Positions 11,936 through 24,729 of a stretch of DNA of 64,000 nt are shown here, in pieces. Under the pieces are notes generated by a model. The model was not told where the DNA came from. It did no database searches and was given only the letters and a program-made list of their open reading frames with translations. The position numbers were made by a program, and so were the translations under genes. The DNA comes from Nageia nagi (Eukaryota > Pinophyta), in NCBI GenBank assembly GCA_050084985.1, contig JBITNC010000001.1, positions 131,440,001 through 131,504,000 of the forward strand, in the 5' to 3' direction. The number at the start of each line of letters is the position of its first letter. Position 1 is the stretch's first letter.

Positions 11936-14487
11936 ACAAAATTGAAATAATAAGCATGTGTTTTTCATAAACCAAGTAAATAATAAATTAAAATTAAAGA
12001 CATGCTTGATTTGATTCACAAGTGTAAATAATAATCCATGTACCCAAATATGTTTTGCATCTCAATAATCATAGATGTAGAGTGACATTATTGACGCTTG
12101 TTTTCTTTTCTAAAATTAGGTCTTCACCCGAATGCCCACACAAGAGAAGCCCAAGTCCTACCAATCCTCAACCAATTTCCATTGGGTAGAAATATACTCT
12201 CAGAAGGAGAAGTACTAGCTATTTTCCCAGGTTTTTATATTTATTGGATTGGCCAAATTATTAATCTTGATTAGGTTTCAAGTTGTCCTCCTAGGTTATC
12301 ATGATAATCCTTGAATGGATATGTATATATGTGGTATCACTACACACATACCTATCCACCTAATAGAGTTATGTCCAGACCAACAAAGGAATTAAGGGTA
12401 ATTAAGCAATACAAACTTTTCACCACTTGGATCATTAGGCTTAAAGGCTCTAGTCCACCTATTCTCATAATGTGGCTCCTCAAACAAGTCATGTTGTAGA
12501 AAGTACATGTGAATGTGTTCATTTTAGGGGGTTGTTCATATCAATGTTTGCATATTTGTTTTGCATTAGTAAATAAATCAATATGTAAAACATGAAATAA
12601 AAGAGTATAAGTAAAGACTTCATCCATCCAATAACTTGAAACATAAATATCCATGGGTTTTGTTCATAACCCCTAAAGGACATTGTTACATCATCTCGTA
12701 TTTTTCACAAGTTCATTCCATTAACTTTGCATAAGACCATGTATCAATCCCATAAGTATAAGTACGCATTTTAACTTAAAGAAGCATGCATCATTTTTAA
12801 GTAAACATGTATCCATTTTTGTAAGGGATCAAAATACATGCATTGTTCCCATAAGTACTAGAATTTAAGAGGCATAATCATGCATTTTTAATTCATATGT
12901 ATGCATCTTCAGAAATTGCATTAATTTTAAAAATGAATTACTAAGAATCCACTAAGCATAAGTACTAATCTTAAGCATGCATTACTTAAAAAAATGCTAT
13001 TTTTATCTTAAAAATGCTCTCTTTTAAAAATATGCATTTGAGTAAGTTAAAACAATTTTTCTTTAACTTTAGCAATGTGCAAAAAATTTAAGTCAAATAT
13101 AGTATATCTACCCCCTTTTGAATTAAAACATAAGATCCAAAAAAAATAGGACAAATGAGAGCAGCATTGAAAAAAAATGTACAAGGTTTGTAAGCTTTTG
13201 AAATAAAAGTGTAGCTAGTGGGGTTTGGTGAGGAGAAAGTCTAGTATCTAGAAATGAAAAATAATGTACAATAAGAGGGAATTAAAAGGTCAACACCAAA
13301 AAATGCAAGAATAGGAGCCAAAGTGTAGAAGTACATGATAGGAGAACAAATTCCAAACAAATCTAGTATCCTATGCATACAATAGGGTGGGTGGAGAAGA
13401 TATCATGAGTGCACAATAGGAGATGCAAAGCAAGAGACCTAACCATTTGGGCATGGATGTGAGTGCAATATGGAAAAGCCACATATGAAGAGAGAATCAC
13501 ATTATGGAGATTGATAAAGGAGGCTAAGGTGGCAAAGAAAACATGAGAGCCTATGTTCATCAAAGGATCATTAGATTCCCATGGCCAAGCAGGTCCAAAG
13601 GAGTGCTAAGAAGAGGATTTAAACCACTTCATGAATAAAAAAAAAACTTAAATACCATGCGATATAGCTACCACCCAAAAAATAAAATCATGATGAAGAG
13701 GAGTAAAGCATCAGATCACTGGTTGAGGGTTGCTAGTGTTCTTTGGTGTAGTGGCACATAAAAACAAAATGATGTGATGCCCACAAGCTAAGTAAGGGAA
13801 GGGGCAGAGTGTGAGAGGACCAGAGGAGGTCCATGGTGCAAGTTGGGAATAGACTAGATCAAACACTAATCCTATGAATAGATCAGAGAACTACAGACCA
13901 TGAGGGGTTGAAGAGCTAAGGGGAGGAGGAAGAGCATCGCTAGAGGAGGAGTCTCAAAACAAATTTGAGACTTTTGTAAAAATGCAAAAAATGATGTCCA
14001 AAGGATTCACATTTTCCTCCCCATGAATATATAAATGCCAAGATTAATAGATTACTAACAACATATGTATTATTTACCTTTTTTTATTTTTAAAAACTTT
14101 AACATTTATACATATTTAACCAAAATTGATAAAAACTAATTACACCTTTTGTAAAAAAAAAAGGTTAGTATCAAAAAAAATGGCACAAAATTGCATCCTT
14201 TGAAAGAAAATATCACATATTATTGCTAAAGTTTATTTTTGTTTAGACGCAACTATCAAAAATAGTTTTAGCAAAGAAAATTCATAGCAATAATATATAA
14301 ATGTATTTTCTTAAAAAAATTGGCTCATAAAAAAAATGATGCTAGAATCATAATGAAATAAAAAATAAGAATGGAATAATTTATACCTTTTCTTGAGTTT
14401 ACCTCAATAATGAAGTGAAGGATGAGAAGTGAAGATCACCAAGATGTAGCTTCCACAGTAAGGATATGAAGATGAGCCTCCAACTTG
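11936..14487 (-). other. Copia C untranslated leader (about 2.5 kb)
   Basis: This is AT-rich sequence between the primer site and gag. The 11,940-13,100 portion is recognisably related to the copia A/B leaders, with the same paired TCACTACACACAT motif near 12,337. No protein is recognised. A less AT-rich, purine-rich block occurs at about 13,360-13,960. Confidence 0.75.
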
Positions 14488-14499
14488 GATCTGATACCA
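14488..14499 (-). promoter_or_regulatory. Primer binding site of copia C (initiator tRNA-Met type)
   Basis: On the - strand it reads TGGTATCAGATC, 3 nt inside the 5' LTR. The standard plant initiator-Met complement is TGGTATCAGAGC, as found intact in copia B, so one position has changed. Confidence 0.88.
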
Positions 14500-14502
14500 A
14501 TT

Positions 14503-14978
14503 TTAAGTAATTAACACTAACAATATAATTTCTAAACTACCAAGATGACATAAAAGCTCACAATTACATCCAATAAATACATAAATCAATCTCACAACAC
14601 AATATGTAAAGTGGTTCCTCCAACTAGAAGTGCATCTATTAACTAAATCTTTACTTCTCTCACAAATACAACTCTCTTACAATCCTTGATCTCAACTCCT
14701 ACACTTATATCATATAGTATATCCTTACTCCATAATTAGTATATCATAAAAAAGGGAGAGCCTTCTATTTATAGGCTAAAATCCCCCCCTTGGATGATGT
14801 AAGCATGACATGCACATCTTTGACTTAAGGGGCATGCTCATGACTTGGAGTGTAGGACAAGTTACATTATTATATTCACTAAAATATTTAAGGTATCAAA
14901 TAATACTCTTAAGTATTAGTGAATTTACATAAAATATTTAATACATCTATTTACAATAATGCATTATACATTCCAACA
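14503..14978 (-). repeat. 5' LTR of copia C
   Basis: It is homologous to 6190-6663. The outer end is intact (TTCCAACA on the + strand) and is followed by the target duplication. The inner terminal dinucleotide has decayed. TATTTATA at 14766-14773 is the TATA box on the - strand. Confidence 0.92.
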
Positions 14979-14983
14979 GTTAT

Positions 14984-16490
14984 ACTAGCTCCTATAGCCT
15001 ATGAAGAGGCTCGAGCCTCATCCCTCTCCCAATGATATCTTCCTTTCTCAACTTGATAATGTTACATGCAAGTGCTAAGTTTAGAAACCTAATACCTCAA
15101 CTCATAGATATCACCTAAGATTCTATCAATGTTTGGTACCCATGGAGGAGGAGGTTTACCTCCTCTCACATCTCTAGATTATGTACCTACCTCAATCTCC
15201 TCACCCTAACTAACTATGTCCTACAGCTCAACAAAAACTTGGTCCTCAACCTACTCCTATATAGGCTCATCATCTATTGTCTCTCTAACCTTAGTTTTTG
15301 CATCTAGCTCATCAACTTGCTAATTTACACATTGACCCACCTCCTCTCTAGTGTCTCTCTCTGTCTCAACTTACCACCATGCTAGGAATTCCTTGATGGA
15401 TCCTACATCATCAACCTTAGAATCCTCAACTAAGGGATCCTCCTATGTTGGATCAAGCTCTACATATATGAGTCATTAGATTCCCTCAATAGGTACCTCA
15501 CTCTTCCTAAATAATTAGATAGAATAGGTAGAATATCCTACATAAGACTAAACTAGCATTGTACATGATCAAAGTAAAAGTACTCTAGGAAATCTATCCT
15601 CCTCCCACTAAGAACTCTATCCTATTTGATATTGATAATCTAGGTATCAAGCTCATCCTAATTTAAATAAGAGTAATAAGGTCTAAACCTCACCTAATTA
15701 GGCACCAAGTGCGATAACAAATCTTGGTAATGTGCAACATCATAATGTATACCATCAAAAGCATGTGAGTAAAAATCATCCCTCCATTCTAGAATCCTAG
15801 CTGGATATGTGAAGTGTGTCTCAAAGCTAGGAACTAGGAGTCCATGAGGGTGAGCCATATGAATGTGCTTGTATGCCCAAGCTTGTAAAGTGATTGTAAC
15901 TGATAAGGATGACCTATCGCTTCATGAATCAAAGAACATCTCCCTATAAATCTATGCTAAGAGAGTAGGAGCCTAAATGTAAATAGTGCCATGCTGAAGC
16001 ATATCAGCCACCACATGTAATAATAACCAATAAATGGTGCTACCTATGTCTAAAAGTGTGTAACACTAGATAAGGCCCATCAAGTGAGAGGCTCTCAGAA
16101 GTCTCTATTGATTATTCTTCCATTACTTAAAGTACAGGAAGCCACCTAAAAATATATCACCTAATACTCCATCAACTACATCTACCTCATAAATAGTAAT
16201 GATGTTAGGATGCATTGAATTGTAATCCATACCATGTTGAATTCACTACCCCTAAATTAGCAAATGATATAAACAATGGATTTCCTCCATTGTACTAGTC
16301 ATCTCCCCCATAAGAAGATGGAAGGTGCCAATCGAAGAGTCCCACCTCTTTAATAAAGCTACCATCAATGGGTGATCCCAATGAATATGACCCATATAGG
16401 GCCCAACTCTGAAGCCCACACTATGTAGGAAAGTGTGGTCCTCAACCGTCAGTTTGTCCCATCCCTCTAACAAGATCCTAGGTTATCGCC
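14984..16490 (-). pseudogene. Plant mobile domain (PMD) pseudogene, copy 1
   Basis: Read on the - strand from about 16,490, the best conserved block (16,252-16,473) contains HPLMVALLKRWDSSIGTFHL followed by MGEMTSTMEE. This fits the PMD signature 'L..L.ERW....HTFHLP.GEMT.TL.DV'. Further on (about 15,700-15,900) it carries LQAWAYKHI, the PMD 'LLQLWAWEHI' block, and the segment FETHFTYPARILEWRDDFY. Many stops break it. PMD proteins (the MAIN/MAIL1 family) occur as host genes and as cargo of plant transposons; with three copies here I favour a transposon-borne family. The part from 14,984 to about 15,560 is a low-complexity tail without recognised domains. Copia C, and probably copia A, landed in or just beyond its 3' end. 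Confidence 0.72.
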
Positions 16491-16553
16491 CATGTGGCTC
16501 AAAAATCTCTAATACCTAAGATAGTCATGTGAAAAAAGTTAACTTAACGTATT

Positions 16554-16554
<1 letters not shown>

Positions 16555-16618
<64 letters not shown>

Positions 16619-16628
16619 TATATATATT
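16555..16628. repeat. (AT)n microsatellite
   Basis: An almost uninterrupted AT dinucleotide run of about 70 bp. Confidence 0.98.
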
Positions 16629-17423
16629 TACTCTAAGGAAGATCATTAATGATGGAGGTTAATATTTGTAGAATCACCAATGATCATACCTAATCATTGA
16701 TGTTTCTATAAACCCTCAACCCTAGTCAATAATTGTGGTCAAGGGTTTTTAAAAAATTCAAAATCCTATAAAAATGATAAAATTTTAAAAAAGTAAATGG
16801 TATAAAATCATTAAAAAACTACTCCTAACATCCCTATGGTTTCTATTTTATTTTTTAATAGTTAAAATTAATGCATTAAGTAAGAAAATCAAAAGGGGGT
16901 TTTTTAAACCTACCTCCTCCCTCATTTGCTTCTTACACAATGTTGAGCATCCTCATAATGATATTCTAGCTCCAATCAATGATGAGAAAGGAAAATGTAT
17001 GGTCAACATTCATTTTGTGGGGTACAAGGGAATAGAGCTTTGATCTAGCATAAAAAATAAATAAGAAAATGATAGCAAGACATTTTCTTTTTATCCCTCT
17101 ACGATGTTGAATGCTAGCTATTTTAAGCCGAGCACCAACGATCCATAAAGATCATCGATGAGCCACAATAATAATAATAATAATAAATACATGAAAATCT
17201 AAGCTATGTTTCTAAATTTGGACAAAACACTTGCACTCAAAAATTGTTCACATCAAGAATATCATAAAAACATCAAAAATAATACATAATAATTAAAAAT
17301 CCAAAAAATTAATATATTTATAAAATATTAAAAAATATGTCAAAGACAAAATGGAAATAAGTTTTTTGCTTGTTAACTTGGTGTAAGCCAAAGGCTTTGA
17401 AAAAACCAAAGCTCTTGAGTAAC
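16629..17423. other. AT-rich stretch without recognised genes
   Basis: No coding region is seen. It includes a short AAT trinucleotide run (about 17,168-17,187). It is probably decayed transposon sequence. Confidence 0.5.
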
Positions 17424-17922
17424 TCTAAATACGAAAAATGACCCTTCTTTTAATAGAGAAAGGAAGGATGGGTTTGGATATGATTAAAATTGTTGGATGA
17501 TCTTTTGTGCAAGATCATTAAGTAACCTACCTATTGCGATAAAAGTAGAATGATAAAAAAAATTGTATTCATAAGGGAGCTTCTTTATCACATGCTAGCT
17601 ATGGCATACACCTAATGGTTAAGACTCTATCTGTATCCTACCAACATAGCATAATAGTACAATGATAACTATCTAAGTTACACCTTGTAATATAATCTGA
17701 TTGCTTTCAAAATGTCTCAAATGCAAAAGAATAAAAAATGTATTTAGTATTAATCTCATCAATCAAATTTGACTTATTCATAGAGGATAAGTTAATTCAA
17801 ATTTTTAACCTAAGGATAGGAACACAAGTATAAGACTTGATTGCACCCCCTCTTAGATAGGCTTAGTTTTTTAAAATAATCTCCACCTACAAAATGTTAG
17901 GTATTTCAAAAAAGAGGTAAAA
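17424..17922 (+). repeat. Possible Ty3 LTR 5'-end fragment followed by a 3' non-coding region
   Basis: The bases around 17,424 (TCTAAATACGAAAAATGACC) resemble the LTR start TGTAGATACCTAAAAATGACC seen at 60,193. An imperfect inverted repeat CCTTCTTT...AAAGGAAGG follows, as in the next LTR. Just before 17,923 an AAAAAGAGGTAAAA tract looks like a polypurine tract. The fragment is uncertain. Confidence 0.4.
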
Positions 17923-18817
17923 TGTAGACACTTGAAAATGATCCTTCTTTCAATAAATGAAAGAAGGGAATAAAAATTTAAATTTTTAAGTAAATAATAA
18001 ATTTTGCTAAACCCCTCTAGTCATTGGTGGCATAAGACAATTATCGAGGACCCGATCCAATTGCCAGTGCTTGATATGAAATCACTAGTGATCCTAAAAA
18101 TAGAAAAGTTAAAGAAAAAATGGAAAAATTAGGGCACCCAAGGAAACAAACTAGTAGATTTTGGATGACTCATCCTTGATCCTATGCCTTCCCCATGTGG
18201 ATAAAACCTATGACAAGGCTAGATGATATTTTTTATCCAATCCTTTCCTTTAAAATAACAACCTTGGCCATCCCAAAATTCTATAAATTAAACCTCTCCT
18301 AAGGAGAAAAAGATCAAAGTTTTATGCAAACTTACATTGCTAGAATACATTCAAATTTTTAGTGAGTAAATACATTACATTTTTCTATGATTTTATTTCA
18401 TCATACTTTCATGTATTTTAGATATGTGAGCAAGTATATTTGATATGTTTCTTGTTTGTATGTGTGCAAGATTTGCAAGTGTATGGTACCTGGTTTGAAA
18501 AGAAGATGGCTAAACAATCAAAGATCATCACCAACATTTTCTTGCAAGTTTTGGAGATACTATTGAAGGCTTCTTGACATTGCTACAACCATTCAGAGGA
18601 GGCCCAAGGGATCCTATATCTCCCTTTACTATAATTAAAATCCCTTACTATATAAGGCATTATTGTACATCACAAATCAACATGAGATTTATCATTGTAA
18701 ACTGATTATTGAGGTTTATACTAAAGAGCAATAAAGAGTTTTTTTTATTGTTACATATCTTGTTTTTCATGCTTATATGGTTATTTTTTGGGTAAATAAT
18801 AATGGATGTTCACAACA
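17923..18817 (+). repeat. Ty3-type LTR (3' LTR or solo LTR)
   Basis: It starts TGTAGACACTTGAAAATGAT directly after a purine tract. It shares the LTR opening used at 21,564, 44,557 and 60,193, and has a similar R/U5-like stretch ('...ATATGTGAGCAAG...TGTGTGCAAGATTTGCAAG'). It plausibly ends CACAACA at 18,817. A perfect 10-bp inverted repeat (17,943-17,952 with 17,958-17,967) lies just inside the start. Neither a matching 5' LTR nor the target duplication was found, and the right end is approximate. Confidence 0.6.
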
Positions 18818-21563
18818 ATGTATTTAAGCTATTATGGGTTCAAACAATGATTTTAATGGTGAAAATACAAGATAATATTATTTTAACCTAAACAACATAC
18901 TACATGCACATAATTTGGTGGATAATACAAAAGGTAGGTCTTCCCAATCTCTTTTATGTTTATATTACCTTCAAATCCCTATAAAAACTTTAAATACACT
19001 AAATACATACAACAATAATTCAATTGAACCATGAAAACACCCTAGAAATGTTACCTCATGAATGTGGAAGCAAGCTTTGAGATATTTGATGGAGATTTGT
19101 GGAGTAAATCTTTTATCTTTCAAACCCTTGTCTCAAAACCCTAGAAATATATCTTGGAGCAATAATGTGAGAGGAAAAATCATCAATGTCCATAAACAAT
19201 AATGATCCAAGAGTTTGAATTCTAATTTTACTTTGAGTTATATACCTCTTATGATAACTTAAGTTATTTAGGCTAGATACCCACTTTTGCTTATATTTGT
19301 ATTTTAAGTCACTTTTTTGCTCTATTTTGAACTTTTGAGTAGTTTGAATTTGCATAATACAACATTATGAATAAATCAAATAATGAGTTCAAACATATGA
19401 ATGTCATAAAAAAATATCTACTCAAAAAGTGTTATTTTTTAGTGTCTATATTTTATCCTTGTTGGACTAGGTCTTTTGCACAAAAAATTTATTTCAACAA
19501 GTGTAGATACCTAGATGTTAGTTGAGAAATTATCTGTAATTTGAACATTTGAAGAAAATTTGGATAGTATGGAATTTAAACTTTGAACAATTTGAAATAA
19601 TTTGAACACTTCAAATGAATATGTAAAAGTAATCATTCATGGTAGAAAAAAGTATAAAAATTTGAAATAATTATGAATAGGAATTCAAATGTAGTATTCA
19701 TCAAATTTGAATCCTAAATAATGTATTCTTGGAAATGAAAAACTAAAAAATTCATAACAAATATGAAGAGGAATTTAAATATAATATTCATCAAATTCGA
19801 ATCCTAAATAATGTGTTCTTGGTAAATTTAGAATAAATATGGATAATAATTTGAACATACCTTGTGATAATTCAAACCCTAACTAATGTGTTAGTGGAAA
19901 ATTAAGAACAATTATGTTTAGCAATTTGACTATAGTATTTATCAAATTTGAATGCTAAGTAATGTGTTCATGGAGGTAGGACTTTGAATAACTTATATAG
20001 TATTTGACAATTGAATGCATTAAATCTATGTAAAGCATTTGTGATGGGGTAAGCACATAGACTTACCATTAAGCACATGGAAATTTGATACCTTTGAATA
20101 ATTTGTATTTTGAAAATTTTTGAAATCAAGTGGAAATTCAAAAACTTTAAATAGTTTTGCAACTTTGAAAGAAACTTTGAACAATTTTGGAATTTTTGAA
20201 ACAAAATGCATTTTTTTAGGTAAAATTTTGAATTTTTTGCTCTTTTTGTAAGAAAGAATTTGGAAAAAATTGAACAAACAAGTGGTCCCCCCTCGAGCGA
20301 TATTGCATTGATCACCATGATCAATACAAACTTGATAAAAAAAAGCAAGAATTTGTGTGTGACAATTATGAAAGTTTTTGCACATTTAATGTTTTTGTCT
20401 CTTTTTTTATCCCAATATAATTTTGAAATATAGTACAAGGTGGTAAAATATAATTTGAACAAGATTGGGCCCAACCATAGGCCAAAATTCAAATTTTAAG
20501 CTTAAAATGGTAAAATAGGTAAATAAATAAGAAAAATTACCCTTTTTTACCTCATTTGTCACATGTGAAAGGTGGAATTTTAGTGGAAAGTAAGTAATCG
20601 GGTGAGATGGTGGAAAATGATGTACCTATAGCTCAAGTTATTATCGATCAACCACACCCAAGGCAGGTAGGCCTGAAAACATAAACTACACATTTTTATG
20701 TAATTTTTGAATTTTTTAATGTGTTTTAGTTAAAAAATAATGTAGAATTTTTATTTTCTTATTTTAAATCCAAACTACCCTAATTTGGATAGAAAAACAC
20801 ACAAATTGAATATTTAAATGATAGAAAAACATTCCTTGGAATGGAATCTCCTAAAATGAACCAAATCAAAAGATATTTAAATTTCAAAAAATGGCCAACA
20901 AGAGGGTTTTACATGGTATTTTCCTCATTGTGTTCAAATAGAGGGTCAGATTCAAAATCTGTTTTATACCCACCTATTTTTTTACCACATATAACCTTTT
21001 TATAATTCTAGATATTCAAAAAAATATTTAATTCAATTAAAAATATGATTTTTCCTCAAAAAAGACATGAAACAAGGGTTTTTAGGTTCAAACTTTGCAA
21101 ATAACTCTAAATCTAAATGTTAAATTGTAAAACAAAGGAGAACCCACCTCATTATTTGAACCCAATTAGGTAGCTATGGATTTCATTTCATTGAAAATGG
21201 AGCATTTTATGCACTTTTTAGCTTTATAAACCTTAAGCATAGTCCATTTTTATGCCTTAGACTAAGTGCATTGTGCTTAGGGAATAGGCCCCCAAGCGTA
21301 CCACACCTAGCATGTAACTCCTTTTGGGCCCCATTTGACTTGTTTTTTTTTAATCTAAGCTTTGAATTACATGTTTGAGTACTATTAAAGGGTTATTGCT
21401 CAGATTTAACACTCTATAAACCATATAGAACCTCTTTTATCGTAATTTCATCAAATTTTGCAAGATTGATCAATTTTTTGCCTTAAGAATGTAATTTTGA
21501 TAATTTTTGTGAAAAATTATCCAAGTTGGTTGTTGAAACTATGGGAACTTATTGGTTGGTGTT
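18818..21563. other. AT-rich region with decayed repeats, no recognised gene
   Basis: No recognisable protein motif is present. Open frames on the - strand near 20,000-20,490 are Lys/Phe-rich products of A/T-rich sequence. It is probably the inside of the Ty3 elements to which the flanking LTRs belonged. Confidence 0.5.
19685..19975. repeat. Imperfect tandem repeat, about 75-90 bp, 3-4 copies
   Basis: The phrase TTCATCAAATTTGAATCCTA followed by AATGTGTTCTTGG recurs, with TATTCATC at 19,695 and 19,785. More diverged copies end near 19,890 and 19,965. Confidence 0.65.
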
Positions 21564-21689
21564 TGTAGACACCTAAAAATAACCCTCCTTTAAGAATCAA
21601 ATGGACAAGGACCAAAATTAACATTTACAGAGTCCCAAGGGTTATACACCCTTGATTAAGTGGACTCAAGTATTCACACCCCCTTACAA

Positions 21690-22135
21690 TTTTTCCTTAT
21701 CCTCATTGAGTCTCATTACACCTTAGTGGGTCTTGTTACACCTCAATGGGTCTTGTAACATCTCAACAAATCTTGTTACACCTCAATAGGCCTTATTTCA
21801 TCTCAATGAGTCTTGTTACACCTCAGCAAGTCTTGTTACATCTAAACAGGTCTTGTTACATCTTAGTGGGTATTATTATACCTTAATGAGTCTTGTTACA
21901 TCTCAATGGGTCTTGTTACACCTTATCAAGTATCATACCACCCCATTAGATCTTATTACACCTTAGTGAGTCTTGTTACATCTCAAGGAGTCTTATTATA
22001 GCTTATCAGATCTTGTTACACCTCAATGGGTCTTGTTACACCTTAGCAAGTCTTGTTATACCTCAAAAGGTCTTATTACATCTTATCAAGTCTTGCACCA
22101 CCTTAGTAGGTCTTATTACACCTTGATGGCCATTG
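21690..22135. repeat. About 20-bp tandem array
   Basis: Roughly twenty variants of TCTTGTTACACCTCAATGGG stand head to tail, with base changes but few length changes. Confidence 0.92.
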
Positions 22136-22139
22136 TTGA

Positions 22140-22715
22140 ATATGTTTGAAACTTATCACCACCAATTTCTCTTGAAAAAGTGTGATGCCATCATATAAAA
22201 CTGGCAAGGTTTATTTAATATAGAGTTATGAACATCTCCCATTGATTTTTCCTAAAAAGTGTGATGTCATCATATAAAATTAGTGAAGTTTGTTGAAAAC
22301 ATAGTTATGAACATCTACTACCAATTTATCCCAAAAAGTGTGACATCATCACTTAAAAATGGTATGTTTATTTAGTATAGAATTATGAACATCAACCATC
22401 AATTTCTCCCAAACAATGTGACATCACCACACAAAATTGGTGAGGTATATTGAACATAGAGTTATGAACATCTCCCATTGATTTCTCCCAAAAATTGTGA
22501 CATCATCACTAAAAACTAGTAGGGTTTATTGAACATAGAATTATGAACATCATTCCTTGATTTCTCTCGAATAGTATAACATCACCACATAAAACTAGTA
22601 GGGTTTGTTGAATATAGAGTTATAAAAATCTCCCACTGATTTCTCCCAAAAATTATGATGTCATAAAAAAAACTAGCAAGGTATGTTGAATATAGAATTG
22701 TGAACATTTCCTACC
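22140..22715. repeat. 79-bp tandem array, about 7 copies
   Basis: The motif GTTATGAACATC (or ATTATGAACATC) recurs at 22,225, 22,304, 22,382, 22,461, 22,540, 22,619 and 22,697. Spacings are 79, 78, 79, 79, 79 and 78. Each unit also carries GTGACATCATCAC and GATTTCTCCCAAAAA. Confidence 0.93.
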
Positions 22716-23870
22716 TTAAAGAAGTATCAGTGCTAGCTGCTGATTAAGCCATGGAGCCTACTAAGTTTTGCCAAAAAGTATGATGTCATCATTGGATTTT
22801 CATGAGCCCTACTTCACTTTACTTTACGAAAAGGCCCACTACATTACTTAACCAAAAATAACTCCCAAAGTATACAAGTCTCAAAATACACAAGTTCCAT
22901 AAATGAATCTTGAAGCATTCAAGACCAAAACATAAGTAATTAGACCTACAAACAAGACCTGAACTATCCCAAACTAAAACATAAGTGAATAGACTCAAAA
23001 TAAGGCCCAAACATGAGTCAAACAAGTCCCAAAAATGACTCATAAAATTCAATTGGATACAAATCAGACCAATCACTAACATCCTATACCCAATCATCAG
23101 TGACCCAAAACTTAATCAGACCAAAAATAGACATGCTCTTGAATTGATTTATTCTAAAAACTTATTTGGTCATGAGTGAGTTATTATTGGTTTGGCATCT
23201 TTGTGGATAATATCATGGTTATTCTAGACTTGGATAAGGTTGTTGAGGTAAGTTGTTAGCTCCTAAATTTAAAAATTAATCAAACTCAAAAGGTTATAAA
23301 TTAAACATTCATTAATGAAGAAAAAGAGATAAAAACTTGAGGTAAAATTACTCTGCAAGATTTCGATTAGAATTTTGGAGAGTTAAGTACTTTTGTTATA
23401 CATTTGTTCATGTATTTTGATTCAGTATATGATGTTTTTTATGTGAATAAGTATGTTTGATATGTTTTTTTAGCATATATGCAGGGTATACAAGTGCTAA
23501 GGCAAGAAATACTGAAGGAATAGTATGGAAAGAACCATAAAAGATTAAAAGTCAAATAAAAAATGAAGCAAAACATAAAATTCACCAAAAACAAGCTCAA
23601 CATCATAAATGCCATTGATTGAGACTAGATGCTAATGATTGAATCCAAATGTTGGTGATTAAATATTAAACTTTCATGAATATGTAAAGGCCCAAGGAGG
23701 CTCTAAAACATAATTTTATAAAAGCCCTTCAAGCAAGGCTATGAATCTAAAGATTCATTTTGTAACATTTGAGGTTCCTTGAGAGAGTAATTAAATACAT
23801 ATTGGTATTTAATGTGTATTTTTTTGTTTGCTAACAAGTTACTTTTTGGGTCAATAGTGTTGTAAGATAT

Positions 23871-24729
23871 TGAAAGTTGATTTAACATAAAAATATATAA
23901 ATTTCTTACTAATTTGTATGTAATTGTGCCAAATTTGGTAATTACTCATGGTGAATGCAAACTTGCATTTCTTGCAAAAAGGACTTCTTCAAATATAAAA
24001 TTTTATTTTGTTGTTTCACTTTTGCTTATTGAATAGTGTAAATTTTATGAAATTGGAATGGTAAATGCATCATCCAAGTTGTTAGCATGGTTGCCCCTAA
24101 GGCAACAATATGTAGCCATGCTCTTGTAAATTTCAAAATGCAACTTGTGTAGATGTTGAAATAATTTGCAAATTTTACCATACAAGAAAATATTTTTAAT
24201 GTAATTTAATATTTTATCAGTATTGTGATGCTAGGTATAAGCTACCCAAGTCAGAATTGGGACATACCTTATTTACATGAACCATTTTTGTGATTTGGAG
24301 TGGTCTTAACAAACAAGATCAAAACTTGTACTAGGTAATATTTGGACATGATGACACACCATTTTCAATGGAAACAATAACATAATGAAGTCACAAATAT
24401 TTTTGGAACACTTACAAATGCAACTTTAGTATTTGATATATAAACTAGTTAGCACAAATGGTAACATGATATAAACTTTGTTGATTTTACATTTGGATGA
24501 GATACTATGTATGAAACATTGGTTTCACAAGTTCTATATGTAGTTACAATAGAAGATATCAACACTTGAGTGGATGTGATTACACAACATGGGTTTAGGA
24601 TATACTAGCATGATACATAAGGTTATGGCCAACTCAGGGTATGTGATAGCCTTGTATAAGTGATGGTACTCTTCCACTAATAGTTTTCATTTATCGATTA
24701 GGGAGTGTACTATGAATTGGAAGGACATA
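23871..24729. other. No recognised feature
   Basis: AT-rich sequence without a convincing open frame or repeat. Confidence 0.5.

Larger units (their letters stand above)
6190..14978 (-). mobile_element. Ty1/copia LTR retrotransposon, copia C, complete but decayed
   Basis: Both LTRs are present (6190-6663 and 14503-14978). A primer site abuts the right LTR, a polypurine tract abuts the left one, and a perfect 5-bp target duplication GTTAT flanks the element (6185-6189 and 14979-14983). It totals 8,789 bp and is read on the - strand. The LTRs differ by roughly 8-9% by eye, which makes this the oldest of the three copia copies. The LTR sequence is only distantly similar to that of copia A and B, so it is a sister subfamily. 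It interrupts older sequence continuous with the PMD pseudogene to the right. Confidence 0.95.
21564..23870 (+). repeat. Probable long Ty3 LTR containing two tandem arrays
   Basis: It begins TGTAGACACCTAAAAATAACC, the common LTR start of this window. Near 23,400-23,830 it has the same R/U5-like sequence as 17,923-18,817 (GTATGTTTGATATGTTT, then the AAGGCCCAAGGAGGC-type stretch). If both ends are right it is about 2.3 kb, enlarged by the arrays at 21,690-22,135 and 22,140-22,715. The right end is not defined and no partner LTR was found. Confidence 0.5.

Noticed and set aside
17585-17720. tRNA- or SINE-like sequence around TGGCATACACCTAATGGTTAAGAC
   Set aside because: The A-box-like match is weak. 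I could not form a cloverleaf or find a matching B box, and there is no target duplication.
19968-20492. 174-codon open frame on the - strand
   Set aside because: Lys/Phe/Asn-rich low-complexity translation of A/T-rich DNA, with an overlapping alternative frame just as open. No domain.
21690-22715. Possible CRISPR-like array
   Set aside because: The repeats are head to tail without unique spacers and the context is a plant LTR, so they are minisatellites.
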